Of a DNA stretch of 64,000 nucleotides, positions 11,248 through 20,613 are shown in pieces. Under the pieces are notes generated by a model. That model saw nothing but the letters and a program-made list of their open reading frames with translations, was not told where the DNA came from and did no database searches. This stretch comes from JACADW01 sp963747985 (lineage in GTDB: Bacteria > Acidobacteriota > UBA6911). Numbering within the stretch: the first letter of the stretch is position 1; the number at the start of each line of letters is the position of its first letter. The stretch is taken from positions 1-64,000 of the forward strand of contig CAVVHG010000010.1 in NCBI GenBank assembly GCA_963747985.1. Direction: 5' to 3'. The position numbers and the translations under genes were made by a program.

Positions 11248-12794
11248 TATGCTTGGTGAACCTCAATTCTAATTTTCAGCATTTCACCGAGCTCCTGCAG
11301 TTCCCGAACATAATCTCCGTAGACCATGGCGAAATGGAAGCCATAATTGCGGGCGTTGCGGACAAGTGAATCCGGATTGGCCACGCGCACATGGGCCACT
11401 AATGAACAGCCGGGTTCATCCTGACCTTCGCATCCCGTGATCTCACCGCCAATCACCAGCAGCTTCGAGATCAACGGATCGAACCGCGCTATGGTTACCC
11501 TGGTCTCTCCGACATTCGCCAGGTTCATCTGCATCTTTGTTCCCCAGCCTTCCGTGATGAAATTCTGCAGGGAGTAGGGCGGCGCGGGCCTATCGAAGCC
11601 GAGCATCTTCGTCGCCGGCACGTTGTGGCCGAGGTACATCGATGTCTCATCCTTCTTCTCGAGATTTCCCATGAAGGCTGCCTTCTTTGAGATGCCCATC
11701 AGGAGATCCATCGCCAGCGTCACGTTGATATCTCCCTCGCAGCCGGAGGTGAATCCTTCGTCTTTCAAGAGGGAATGCGTGAGGCAGGGCACGACCTTCC
11801 AGTCGTAAGCGGTCTTCCTCGAGCAGAATTCAAAGCACTCGATCGTGAATGCGTTGCAGCTGTACTGCCGAATCAGGTCTTTAATGGTCAGGTAGAAAAC
11901 CGCACTGGAAACCACCCATTGCCGGTCGATACGCACTGACTCTGCATTACGGATCAGCGTGTCCGCAACGGTATTCGCTTCCTGCATCCTGTTCGGGTCT
12001 CTGAGGATGTTCTCCCGGGCTATTGCCATCTCCCGGTAATCGATAATCGTGCTCCTCAGGCCGAACCGTTCGCCCAGAGTGCGGAAATCCATGCATGCGC
12101 TGGGCGCAGGCCGGTTCTTGAACGGGATATCGGAGATAATAAGAATGTTCGTTCCTTGAAAGATCTTGCGCGCTCGAAGACGCGAGATCAGCCGGTTCAG
12201 TTCGTCGAAGTCGGTCAACGCATATCCTTCAAGGCCCTTGCTGCGCAACCGTGCGGACATGTCCCAGGGGACATACTCGCCGATCATCGCGACGGGCTTT
12301 CTGTAGCGCTCGCCGATCAGGGAGGCCGCAAACTGCGGATACACGTTCCCGCCGGCATAGTAGAGATCTACGGCTTCATGGTCCGCCTCGAGTTGGCTGA
12401 ATTCCCTTTCGCCGAAGCCGCCCGATTCCGAAAACTCGATATAGACCGGCGTGAGAAGTTCGGCATCCGGAGATAAGGCTTTTCGTAAGCGAATGACGCT
12501 CTCATCAAATGACGCTCTGAAGAGTTTCCGTTCCTCTTCCGGAGGCGGATTGGGGTTCCATCTGCACGGCCCGGTCCACACCCCGTCGTGAATGACAAAG
12601 CTGCTGACCGGCTTTACCTTGATCTTCGCGTTCCGGTGATTCAGAGGCTGCGTTGTTTCGGAGAGCGGAAGTATCCTGCCCAAATCGGTCTTCTCGGCCT
12701 GCATTGTTGCCACGGGACAGGCAAGCGCCCCGGCCGTCCCGACTGTTCCAATACCCATGTTTCCCATGAACGTGCGCCTGTTCATCGAATCCAT
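11247..12794 (-). CDS. Tat-leader protein resembling L-fucose/L-arabinose isomerase
   Basis: A 515-aa protein. It starts with a Tat-type leader (MNRRTFMGNMGIGTVG) after a ggag site 8 bases before ATG 12794. The body resembles the L-fucose/L-arabinose isomerase fold: an EADHEAVDLYYAGGN segment, a SCNAFTIECFEFCS segment and an ENGxx-like metal site region around CEGDINVTLAMDLLM. Such isomerases are normally cytoplasmic, so the export leader is unusual and the true reaction is uncertain. It is the first gene of a two-gene operon with the DUF4838 protein. Confidence 0.78.
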   Translation of the reverse strand: MDSMNRRTFMGNMGIGTVGTAGALACPVATMQAEKTDLGRILPLSETTQPLNHRNAKIKVKPVSSFVIHDGVWTGPCRWNPNPPPEEERKLFRASFDESVIRLRKALSPDAELLTPVYIEFSESGGFGEREFSQLEADHEAVDLYYAGGNVYPQFAASLIGERYRKPVAMIGEYVPWDMSARLRSKGLEGYALTDFDELNRLISRLRARKIFQGTNILIISDIPFKNRPAPSACMDFRTLGERFGLRSTIIDYREMAIARENILRDPNRMQEANTVADTLIRNAESVRIDRQWVVSSAVFYLTIKDLIRQYSCNAFTIECFEFCSRKTAYDWKVVPCLTHSLLKDEGFTSGCEGDINVTLAMDLLMGISKKAAFMGNLEKKDETSMYLGHNVPATKMLGFDRPAPPYSLQNFITEGWGTKMQMNLANVGETRVTIARFDPLISKLLVIGGEITGCEGQDEPGCSLVAHVRVANPDSLVRNARNYGFHFAMVYGDYVRELQELGEMLKIRIEVHQA

Positions 12795-12857
12795 AACTTG
12801 CTCTCCGTGAAATGGAAAATTGTGCTGTCGATTGTTGTGGGAAATAGGCTGTGCCCT

Positions 12858-13221
12858 TTACACCAGGTTCGACCGGTCGATCTGCCCGATGGTAGCCACG
12901 CCCGCCAGTACCATGGCGCGCTGCAGTTCATCCTGCAACCTGTTCATGAACAGCGCGACACCTTCGGCGCCTGCTCCGTAGGCCGCACGGAGCAGGTGCC
13001 GGCCCAGCATCACGACATCCGCGCCCAATGCGAGGTACTTGAGTATGTCCGTGCCGGTCTGGACACACCCGTCGGTGAGGATCGGGGCCTTGCCTTTGAC
13101 CTTTTCCGAGATGGCAGGCAGAACCTCCGCAACCCATCAACGCAGAAACCTTCAGCAGATCCCGTCGATTCAGCCGAGTGCCCATATCTGCGGCCGTCTT
13201 TGGTGCCAATGGATCCCTCAT
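12858..13221 (-). pseudogene. FMN-dependent alpha-hydroxy-acid dehydrogenase, N- and C-terminal stubs only
   Basis: The minus strand begins with a leader-like N-terminus (NRRDLLKVSALMG, from ATG 13221). Within about 40 codons it jumps, in another frame, to the C-terminus of a lactate-oxidase-type flavoprotein. That part reads LPAISEKVKGKAPILTDG, GTDILKYLALGADVVMLGR, then DELQRAMVLAG and IDRSNLV before TAA at 12858. The FMN-binding and catalytic middle (about 250 residues) is missing, and the two ends are out of frame. An internal deletion explains this. Confidence 0.8.
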
Positions 13222-13393
13222 CGCATCACCCCTGCCGACTTATAGGCATTTCAATCTGGAAGCGCAAGGAGATTTGCTCTCAGAGGTGATCTCGAGGTTG
13301 AATAGCCTGTCTCCAATACTCAAAAGAAGGCACTGCTGCTGCATGGTACAAGCTCCCCCCGGGGCAGGCGACAGGCGGTGGTGTGCCAGGATC

Positions 13394-13639
13394 GTGGAAT
13401 CCAAGAGTCTGCGAGCCTATAAAGACTATTCTTGGATAGTGTCCGATCCCGCGATGCTTGGTGGCAAACCAACGATTCGGGGGACGCGCCTATCGGCTGC
13501 GTTGATACTCGCGTGCCTTGCGGAGGGAATGACCGCAGAGGAAATCGAGGACAGCTACGGCCCCTTCCCCCACCAAGCCATCCCGGAAGTGCTGAAGGCC
13601 GCTTCCGAGTTGCTGGATTCGCCAAATGTGGCTGCTTGA
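13394..13639 (+). CDS. DUF433-family antitoxin
   Basis: An 81-aa protein of the DUF433 family: YKDYSWIVSDPAMLGGKPTI, RGTRLSAALILACLAEGMT, then EEIEDSYGPF. DUF433 proteins are small DNA-binding, winged-helix-like antitoxins usually paired with a DUF5615 PIN-like toxin, and the next gene is exactly that. I chose GTG 13394, which follows agga and gives the usual family length; the open frame extends further upstream without family similarity. The two genes overlap by 14 bases. Confidence 0.82.
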   Translation: MESKSLRAYKDYSWIVSDPAMLGGKPTIRGTRLSAALILACLAEGMTAEEIEDSYGPFPHQAIPEVLKAASELLDSPNVAA

Positions 13640-13775
13640 CGTGAACATACCCCGGCAACTGAAGGCGTTGCTTTCGGAGTTGGGCATTCCTTCTGAGACC
13701 GCAACCGAGCGAGGCTGGGGGACCCTCGTCAACGGAGATCTGGTCGAGGCGGCCGCACGTGTCCTCTCTTACTGA
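13626..13775 (+). pseudogene. DUF5615 (PIN-like) toxin, truncated
   Basis: Starting inside the end of the DUF433 gene, this frame reads MWLLDVNIPRQLKALL, then ETATERGWGTLVNGDLVEAA, the start of a DUF5615 PIN-like ribonuclease. The family is normally about 110 aa. Here the frame stops after 49 residues, before the second acidic motif (TRD-like), so it lacks a full active site. The 3' end overlaps a convergent gene at 13729, which suggests the tail was replaced by recombination. Confidence 0.72.
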
Positions 13776-14112
13776 GGTAGCGTGACTGCGCGTCGATTTC
13801 GTTGAGCTCGGCGCGCCGAACTGTCGGGATCCAACCCAGGTATCCGAATCCTGCCTCCGCATCGGTCGCCTGGCTCAGGACATGCTCCGTGATGACGACT
13901 CGATACGTACATCCCGCTTCCAGGCCTTCGACCTTCACTCGTTCGCCTTCAGGAAGATCCCGTAGGAACTTATAGGTGAAGCCTGATACGGCGAGCGGAC
14001 GGACCGTCGCCAGATACCAGTCAGCTTCACCTGTCCCCGCCAGCCAGCGTTGAAGGGAGTGTTCGAGGGCCTCCCGGTGGCAAAGCCAGGTCGGAACGTA
14101 CAGTCTGGCCAT
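13729..14112 (-). CDS. hypothetical protein (127 aa)
   Basis: ATG 14112 follows a strong ggaggt site four bases upstream, so translation is likely. The protein has no leader or membrane segment and a mixed alpha/beta composition, with RLAGT-type and LPEGERVKVEGLEAGCTYRV segments. I do not recognise the family. Its C-terminal codons run antisense through the end of the truncated DUF5615 gene, so the last 15 or so residues may not be native. The 5' side faces the beta-lactamase remnant at 14141. Confidence 0.6.
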   Translation of the reverse strand: MARLYVPTWLCHREALEHSLQRWLAGTGEADWYLATVRPLAVSGFTYKFLRDLPEGERVKVEGLEAGCTYRVVITEHVLSQATDAEAGFGYLGWIPTVRRAELNEIDAQSRYLSKRGHVRPPRPDLR

Positions 14113-14140
14113 CGGACCTCCGCAAGATCTGCGTACCTGC

Positions 14141-15052
14141 AGCCAATATTACATCATTGGACAAGCCCTCCAGAGGATCGCAGGCGAGCCCTATACACAG
14201 TACATGCAGAGGAACGTGTTCGATCCCCTGGGGATGCGGCATACCGGGTGGGAGTACACCGATGCGATGAAGCCACACCGGGCCATCGGCTACATGGCGG
14301 CAAAGCCCGACGGTAGAAAAGAGATTGCACCTCTCTTCGTGCCGGGAGACTTTGGCGTCTCGGCCGGCGGGATTCAGTCATCGGTCAGAGACATGGCGAA
14401 GTTCATCTCGCTGCAGTTCGGTGAGGACGCGGCCGGGGGCGCGCAGATTCTCGGCAGCACGACCCTGCGCGAGATGTGGTCCTCGCTGGCACCGGCCAAC
14501 AACTGGCTGTGGGGCTACGGTATCGGCTGGGAGGTCGAGAAGTACCCGGACCACGTCGGCATCTGCCACACCGGAGGCACGCTTGGGTTTGCCAGCAAGG
14601 TTCGAGTGGTACCTGACCTCAAGCTTGGCTTCGTGGTGCTTATCAACCAGGACACGGACTCTGATGAGCTGAGCCGCAAGCTGGTGGAGGGGCTGATTCC
14701 TGCCTTTTAGCAGATGGCAAAGCAGCGGGCCCTGCAGGAAAAACCGCCGCTGCCCGCAGACGCCGCCAAGTACACGGGACACTATGCCTGCCAGTTCGGC
14801 ACTCTCGACATCTTCATCCGCGACGGCCGACTGCTGCTGATAACAACGGATCCCGATGGAAGCAAGGGCGCGCCGTGGACACTGCACGCGCGGGAAGACA
14901 GCACCCTCCTGGTCAAGTCGGGCTCCAAGGACTTCGACGGTCAGGTGATCACCTTCCGCCCTGCGGCAGCTGCTGAGCCGGCAAGCATCGAACTGCTCGG
15001 AGTGAGGTTCACAAGGAAGGGGGAGGCGTCTATCCCCGGTCAGAACCAGTGA
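14141..15052 (+). pseudogene. serine beta-lactamase-like hydrolase, 5'-truncated with an in-frame stop
   Basis: One continuous frame, broken by TAG at 14708-14710, encodes the C-terminal half of a class C-type beta-lactamase/esterase-like protein. Visible are YYIIGQALQRIAGEPYTQYM, FDPLGMRHTGWEY, GGIQSSVRDMAKF and the HTGGTLGF box (equivalent to KTG). After the stop the same frame continues as ADAAKYTGHYACQFGTLDIF, a lipocalin-like tail domain. The SxxK nucleophile and YxN motif are lost with the missing N-terminal half. At least two lesions. Confidence 0.8.
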
Positions 15053-15265
15053 TTCACTCCTCGCGGAGTCACTCGCCATTCACCGTGAAGCCGATCCTGC
15101 CTAAGGTTGTTTTCGCCGAGGTTTGCCTGTAACGCGCGCTGCGAGTCTCAGGCATGATAAGATAGTTGTCGCAAGGTACTCGGGTGAAGGGCCGCTCATG
15201 CGGCGCCGGGATGAACGGGCTGGATTCTGCCGTTCGATCGTTGCAGAGAAGAGACGGGAGGAGCT

Positions 15266-16276
15266 ATGCGTTTTCCGATTACCGCCGTTTGTTTCTGGCT
15301 GGCGCTTGCGCCTGCATCCCTGCTCAGGGCTCAGCACGTTGTACGTGTTACGCCATCAACCGTGCAGTGGGGCTACTTCGCCGCGGATGCCAGGCCGGTG
15401 CTGACCGTCAAGCCCGGTGAATTCGTAACGATCGATACCATCGTCGGCATTCCGGATATGCTCGAGGAGCTTGGCGCCGCCGTCGACGACCCCATCCGCG
15501 AGATGAAAGAGATGTACGCCAAGGTAAAGGATCGCGGGCCCGGACCGCATTTTCTCACCGGTCCTGTAGCGATTGAAGGGGCGATGCCGGGCGACGTACT
15601 GGAGATCGAAATTGTTGAAGTGAGGCTGCGATCGCCTTACGGCTGGATGTCGATCGAGCCGGGAGCGGGCGCTCTGCCCGAGGATTTCCCATACCTGCGA
15701 AAGAAGCTGGTCCCGCTCGATCGCGACAAGATGGTGGCGGAGTTCGCTCCCGGCATCCGGATTCCCGTGCGGCCATTCTTCGGCAATCTCGGCCTGGCCC
15801 CGCCGACGGGCCGTCTGGGCAGCGCTCCGCCGGCGTTCAACGCCGGCAACATCGACAACAAATGGCTCGTGGCCGGCACCCGCCTGATGATCCCGGTACA
15901 GGTTCCCGGCGGCCTGTTTTCCGTCGGCGACGGCCACGCCGCGCAGGGAGACGGAGAGGTCTGCGTCACGGCGATCGAGACGAACCTGACCGGTGTCTTC
16001 CGTTTTCAGCTGCGCAAGGACAAGAAGCTCCGCTGGCCCCGCGCCGAGACGCCGTCGCACATCATCACCATGGGATTGCATGAAAATCTCGATGAAGCCG
16101 CCCGCCGCGCGACGAAGGAGATGATCGACTACCTGACCTCGGAACGCGGGCTGTCGCGTGACGACGCCTATATGCTCGCGAGCGCCGCGGCGGATCTGCA
16201 TGTCACGCAGGTTGTGGACGGAGTGAAGGGCGTCCACGCGATGCTGCCGAGGTCGATCTTCACCGGATCCCGGTAG
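15266..16276 (+). CDS. exported acetamidase/formamidase family protein
   Basis: A 336-aa protein with a Sec leader (MRFPITAVCFWLALAPASLL) and the FmdA/AmdA fold. Family segments are DARPVLTVKPGEFVTIDT, EGAMPGDVLEIEIVEV, HAAQGDGEVCVTAIE and SAAADLHVTQVVDG. These enzymes hydrolyse formamide or short amides to ammonia and the acid. Most are cytoplasmic, but exported homologues are frequent in Acidobacteriota. ATG 15266 follows ggaggag closely. It forms a single-gene unit. Confidence 0.88.
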   Translation: MRFPITAVCFWLALAPASLLRAQHVVRVTPSTVQWGYFAADARPVLTVKPGEFVTIDTIVGIPDMLEELGAAVDDPIREMKEMYAKVKDRGPGPHFLTGPVAIEGAMPGDVLEIEIVEVRLRSPYGWMSIEPGAGALPEDFPYLRKKLVPLDRDKMVAEFAPGIRIPVRPFFGNLGLAPPTGRLGSAPPAFNAGNIDNKWLVAGTRLMIPVQVPGGLFSVGDGHAAQGDGEVCVTAIETNLTGVFRFQLRKDKKLRWPRAETPSHIITMGLHENLDEAARRATKEMIDYLTSERGLSRDDAYMLASAAADLHVTQVVDGVKGVHAMLPRSIFTGSR

Positions 16277-16297
16277 TTGCGCCTGCCGGGCCACTGT

Positions 16298-16639
16298 TCA
16301 GCCGGACGGACGACGAGTGTTGTGCATGCAACACGGCCAGGCTGGCAGCGACCTGATGCTGGTGGAGAGCTTCCGATGATCGATCAGACGATCTCCTACA
16401 TTGACCACAACCCGCCGCATCTCGAGACAAGGGATGATGTTCAGCACCGTGTATCCCTTCGAACGTGTTAATGAAATCGTCTCGGCAGGCGCAGCCTTTC
16501 CCCAGATGTGGATGGGCACTCCGCGCTGGAGCACCATATGATCTGTGATCAGCGGCGATAGCACGACGTTCGCGTAGGCCCCGGAAGAAGACATGAGGAC
16601 GAGCGAGATAAGAAGCAGGCTGCGTCTGAAATCCGACAT
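16298..16639 (-). pseudogene. sialate O-acetylesterase N-terminal stub
   Basis: From ATG 16639 the minus frame has a Sec leader (FRRSLLLISLVLMSSSGAYA), then VVLSPLITDHMVLQRGVPIH and IWGKAAPAETISL. This is the N-terminal beta domain that opens sialate O-acetylesterase (SASA) family proteins. Similarity ends after about 57 residues, near 16468. The remaining frame is unrelated, and the catalytic SGNH domain is gone. The stretch 16277-16465 otherwise shows nothing I can name. Confidence 0.7.
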
Positions 16640-16695
16640 GGTGGTATCGCACTAATGTCTCATTAGAATTGTCCTTATCTTCGAAGATCCCGTCG

Positions 16696-18033
16696 TCAGT
16701 CCCCGTTCCTGGCGCATCGGGTTCCAGTGACGGCATCGTACATGGCTGTGAAGAACTCCGCTCCGTTCCGGATCACCCTTTCGTCCACGTCAAACGTGGC
16801 GCTGTGATGGCCTCCGCCGATCGGTGTTCCCAGAAGAACGTCCATTGCCTTGCCGCCTTTCTCCTGCACCCGCTGCATCATCAGGCACACGTCTTCAGAG
16901 CCGTTGGCCGGGCACGCCGGGACGACTTCCTTCACCGACGGCAGGCTTTTCGCCACCCTCGTTCCGAGTTCGATCAATTCGGGCGAGTTCGCGGCACTCA
17001 CCGTGCTTTCCACTGGTCTGATCTCCAGGCCCAGCCCGTACATCATCGCGGCGCCTGCCAGGACTTCCCTGGCTTTTTGGGACATATACTCGTTGATCTC
17101 GTTCGTGGCACCGCGCGTCTCCATGCGAAGGCTGGCCTTCTCGGGAATGATGTTCCAGGTCGTGCCGGCCTGCAGAAAACCGACATTGATGCGGGAGACC
17201 CCGGAGCCGTGCCGGGCGATCGCGTACAGGTTGGTGACAGCCGCGCAGGCACCGAGCAGGGCATTTCTTCCCTCGTTCGGACGCAATGCAGAGTGCGTCG
17301 CACGCCCTGTGAACGTCACCTCGAAGCGCGACAGGGCGAGCCAGTCAAACACGTTCAGGCCTATCTGCCCGGTCTCTTTGAGCGCGATGCCTACGTGGGC
17401 CGCGAACAAGTAGTTCAGATCGTCAACGAGGCCCCTTGCCACCATTGCCCGGGCACCGCCCAGGTTCTCCTCGTTAGGCTGGAAAAGGAACTTGACGGTT
17501 CCCTTGATCCTCTCCCGGTTTTCAGCAAAATACAGCGCCAGAAGCAGGCCCATCGCGGTATGGGCATCATGTCCGCACATGTGGGCGTATCCCGGATTCC
17601 GGGAAACAAAGGCCTCCGCGGCAGGGCGGTGCGAGGGATCGCCGGACTCCGTGATCTCCAGTGAATCGATGTCAAAACGAAAGCCGATGACCGGACCTGG
17701 AGAACTGCCGCGCAGCACTCCTGCGACGCCCGTCAAACCTCCCCTGGCCGGGGCGATGAAATCTTCTCTGACTCCCGCCTCAATGGCCCGGCGGTACTCG
17801 GCCTCCAGGGTCGCAGTGTCCGGCAGGATCAGCCGCTCGTTTTCGGCAATCGCGTCTTTACCCAGAAGCAAGTCGTAGCCCCACTCGGCAAGCTTGGAGG
17901 CCACGAAGCCCGTGGAGTAGAATTCCAGCCATCCCGGCTGCGGATTGCGATGCAACTGGCGCCGCCATGCGACGGCTTCTTCGTAATGAGCGGCGATGGT
18001 GTCTTCCGGTCTGTGATTTGTGCAATGGTCCAT
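16696..18033 (-). CDS. M20-family amidohydrolase (AbgA/hippurate hydrolase-like)
   Basis: A 445-aa cytoplasmic metallo-amidohydrolase of the M20D type. It has LHRNPQPGWLEFYS near the start, the metal-site stretch GYAHMCGHDAHTAMG, QPNEENLGGARAM, and a dimerisation-domain segment THSALRPNEGRNAL. It would cleave an N-acyl or amide bond, as in aminobenzoyl-glutamate or hippurate. It is the last gene of an operon with DUF3311 and a sodium symporter. The symporter stop (TGA at 18040) lies six bases before ATG 18033 and is part of its ribosome site, suggesting uptake and hydrolysis of one substrate class. Confidence 0.88.
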   Translation of the reverse strand: MDHCTNHRPEDTIAAHYEEAVAWRRQLHRNPQPGWLEFYSTGFVASKLAEWGYDLLLGKDAIAENERLILPDTATLEAEYRRAIEAGVREDFIAPARGGLTGVAGVLRGSSPGPVIGFRFDIDSLEITESGDPSHRPAAEAFVSRNPGYAHMCGHDAHTAMGLLLALYFAENRERIKGTVKFLFQPNEENLGGARAMVARGLVDDLNYLFAAHVGIALKETGQIGLNVFDWLALSRFEVTFTGRATHSALRPNEGRNALLGACAAVTNLYAIARHGSGVSRINVGFLQAGTTWNIIPEKASLRMETRGATNEINEYMSQKAREVLAGAAMMYGLGLEIRPVESTVSAANSPELIELGTRVAKSLPSVKEVVPACPANGSEDVCLMMQRVQEKGGKAMDVLLGTPIGGGHHSATFDVDERVIRNGAEFFTAMYDAVTGTRCARNGD

Positions 18034-18039
18034 TTCTTG

Positions 18040-19494
18040 TCACCTCTCCTCAATGTCCTCGTCAAATCCACCTCGCTGAACGGGTGTCAGCATGCTGACC
18101 ACCGTAGTGACAGAGGCGTTGACGCAGAGCGAAAGGAAACCTGCATTCACCCCGAGGAACGGGTCTCGTCCCGTGAACACCAGGAACACGACCATAGCGA
18201 CGCCTGTGATCATCCCGACAAAAACGCCCGCAGAGCTCGCTCGTCTCCAATACAGGCCCAGGATCACACCCGGGAAGAACTGTGTCACACCGGCATACCC
18301 AAGCAGTAGAAGTGATACGAGGGTTGCAGATCTGAAAATGGCGAAGCACATGGCGGCTCCGGAAATGGCCATTACCATGATCCTGGCCAGTTTCTTGACC
18401 TGATCGTCCGTCATCGAGGGCGCAAAAACCGGACGGAAGAAATTCTTGGAGAACAGGGCGGCCGACGTGAGGATGAGCAGTGCAGCCGGGACCATCGCGG
18501 TGAGGGCGCCCGCCCCCCCCACAACTCCCAGGAACCAGGGCGGAAATGCCTGGCGGACAACCGTCAGGAGTGACAAATCGCCATCGGCAAGACCCGGCAC
18601 GACCATAAGGGCGGAGAACCCGACAAAGAAGATCAGCGGCAGGGTGATGGAATACAACGGCATAAGCACGGCATTGCGGCGCAGAATATCTCCACTCCTG
18701 GCGGTGAATGCGGAGCTCAGAGTATGCGGCCACATGTAGAACCCGCAGGAGGTCAGCAGGACCGTAGAGACATACCACGCATGCCCCATCGTCCGGGTCG
18801 TCCCAGGCATGACAAGGTGAGCCGGATGGCTCTGCGCGAGTGCGGAGAACATCGGCCCGATGCCCCCGAAGAATTTGTAGGGAATTCCGATGCCGATTAC
18901 GCCCGCCACAGACAGCATCAGAAAGTCTTTGAGCACGCTGATCCATGCGACTGCCCGCACGCCCTTGGCCAGCACGAAGGTGGAGACCAGGAGCACGGCG
19001 ATGATTATCCCTGCGGTGCGGCTGATGCTGTGGAAGCTCGCCGTTTCCACGATGATTCCCAGTCCGACGAACTGCAGCTGAACGTATGGGATGATGAAGA
19101 TGAATCCGACCACCGCGACGAATCCGGCCAGATACTTGTTCTGATATCGCTTCAAGAAGAAGTCCGGCTCCGTCTGCATCCCGTATTTCCGTCCCACCTC
19201 CCAGACTTGCGGCAGGAAGTAGAACGAAACCACATAGCCGAGCACCAGGTATGCCAGGATGTAGAACGTGGGCCCCCCGCGCGAGTAGGCCCACCCGGCG
19301 GCTCCGAGAAACGCGAAGGTCGTATAGACTTCACCGGCCATGAGCAGCCACACGAAGATCAGGCCGAAGCCCCTGCCTGCGACCGTCCACTGTTCAAGGT
19401 CCATCTCACGCCGGCCGCCGGCATAGTAGCCGATGGCGGAACCCGTCGCGACAATCACAAAGATTATGGTCAAGGCGGTCGCGTGCGGGCTCAT
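18040..19494 (-). CDS. sodium:solute symporter (SSS family)
   Basis: A 484-aa permease with about 13 transmembrane segments and an SSS-family pattern: an early GRREMDLEQWTVAGRGFG loop, a long hydrophobic body and a GYAGVTQFFPGVILGLYW stretch late. The presence of DUF3311 just upstream is typical of symporters for monocarboxylates, pantothenate or acetate. Its ATG overlaps the DUF3311 stop by ATGA at 19491-19494. It would import the substrate of the downstream amidohydrolase. Confidence 0.9.
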   Translation of the reverse strand: MSPHATALTIIFVIVATGSAIGYYAGGRREMDLEQWTVAGRGFGLIFVWLLMAGEVYTTFAFLGAAGWAYSRGGPTFYILAYLVLGYVVSFYFLPQVWEVGRKYGMQTEPDFFLKRYQNKYLAGFVAVVGFIFIIPYVQLQFVGLGIIVETASFHSISRTAGIIIAVLLVSTFVLAKGVRAVAWISVLKDFLMLSVAGVIGIGIPYKFFGGIGPMFSALAQSHPAHLVMPGTTRTMGHAWYVSTVLLTSCGFYMWPHTLSSAFTARSGDILRRNAVLMPLYSITLPLIFFVGFSALMVVPGLADGDLSLLTVVRQAFPPWFLGVVGGAGALTAMVPAALLILTSAALFSKNFFRPVFAPSMTDDQVKKLARIMVMAISGAAMCFAIFRSATLVSLLLLGYAGVTQFFPGVILGLYWRRASSAGVFVGMITGVAMVVFLVFTGRDPFLGVNAGFLSLCVNASVTTVVSMLTPVQRGGFDEDIEER

Positions 19495-19727
19495 CGCACC
19501 CCGCCTTTCCCGCGTTCAGGCGATCGGCCTGAATCGCGCCTGCTCTCCAACCGGTATGCAATGCTCATGATCAGGGGGGTGATGAGAATCCATAGAATCA
19601 GCCAGAAGAAGTTGAATGGCAGGCCCATGACCATCGGGTAAACACGGTCCCACAGCGGCACCGAGAAGCACACAGCTGAGAGGGGCAGGCATCCTATCGC
19701 GACGGCTCCCAACGACGGCCTTTTCAC
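19491..19727 (-). CDS. DUF3311 small membrane subunit of the symporter
   Basis: A 78-aa protein with two hydrophobic helices and the DUF3311 pattern LPLSAVCFSVPLWDRVYPMV, then GLPFNFFWLILWILIT. DUF3311 proteins accompany SSS symporters. The longer open frame has no sensible start; GTG 19727 has aaggag about 10 bases upstream and gives the usual length. It is the first gene of the operon and overlaps the symporter by four bases. Confidence 0.75.
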   Translation of the reverse strand: MKRPSLGAVAIGCLPLSAVCFSVPLWDRVYPMVMGLPFNFFWLILWILITPLIMSIAYRLESRRDSGRSPERGKGGVR

Positions 19728-19988
19728 GCAACCCGTCTCCTTGTCAATGGCGAGCGCAATGTGAGTGATAGTACTACAGGATCCCGCCAGTCGATGCGGG
19801 GGAATGGTTGGACAGCAGCACGTTTCTCCCTTTGCCTGCCACGGATCTGTCAGCCTCACTGCCCCTGTGGCAGTGTTTCTTATGGGGTTTGGGTGATTTC
19901 TCCTTCGGCAAAGCGCGCGCGTTCCGACACGGGGTACTGTGCCCCGCGACCGAGAGCTGCGGCGCGATACCTACCATGCGAGGTGAAC

Positions 19989-20323
19989 ATGCGGATTCGA
20001 CCCACCATCCTTCTCTCGATGCTGCCGGGCGCTACCATCTCGGTGGCGCAGACAGCATGGCGCTGATGAATATCATCGACAACACGCCTCTGAAGCCCAT
20101 CGACGGCTACAGGCCGCAGCAACGGTGCTTCCTCGCGTACGGCCAGATCTGGTGCCAGAACGTCACTCCGCAGCAGGCACGGGTTCTGCCCACCACCGAT
20201 CCGCATTCGCCGGGGCGCTGGCGCGTCAACGGTGCGGTGCAGAACTCTGCCGCGTTCCGGGAAGCGTTCGGGTGCAAGGCGGGTCAGCCCATGGTGCGCG
20301 AGCCGGTGTGCAGGGTTTGGTAG
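19989..20323 (+). pseudogene. M13 (neprilysin-like) metallopeptidase, leader and C-terminus only
   Basis: ATG 19989, after gaggtg, encodes a leader-like peptide (MRIRPTILLSMLPG). That frame stops within 25 codons. In another frame from about 20080 the sequence is the C-terminus of an M13 peptidase: IDGYRPQQRCFLAYGQIWCQ, then LPTTDPHSPGRWRVNG and EAFGCKAGQPM, ending CRVW. The zinc-binding HExxH and ExxD motifs and some 600 residues between are deleted. This is the same pattern as the flavoprotein stub at 12858. Confidence 0.78.
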
Positions 20324-20326
20324 GCG

Positions 20327-20515
20327 TCATTCACGGCAGCAGCCAGGGAATGTCCCAGAACGCTCCCGGAATTCCTGTGCTGGTGGAAACGGGTCAACCC
20401 CGGCTGCTGCGCCAATCGCCGCTCCTGGACCTGCGCGCGCCGCGCCGCCTATCATTGCTGCCATTCCAGCCGTTGCGCCGATCCCGGTTGCATTCCTGCC
20501 CTTGGATGGGCCGGC
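20327..20515 (-). pseudogene. glycine-zipper protein C-terminal stub
   Basis: The minus frame reads GRNATGIGATAGMAAMIGGA followed by AARAGPGAAIGAAAG, a repeating small-residue pattern like glycine-zipper outer-membrane-associated domains. No start or leader is attached; upstream in this frame the sequence is antisense to the NucS-like gene. The assignment rests on composition only. Confidence 0.35.
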
Positions 20516-20613
20516 GGAGCTCCAAGCCTGGGCAGGCATGAGGCTCTTCGGAAGGCGATCGGCCGAGGTCTTGGCGAAGCACAACGTTAGTGCGGATCGC
20601 TCTCGAATCCTCT

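Noticed and set aside
16277..16465. A frame reading MIDQTISYIDHNPPHLE as a possible transposase remnant
   Set aside because: Only a few residues resemble an IS200-like end; not enough to support it.
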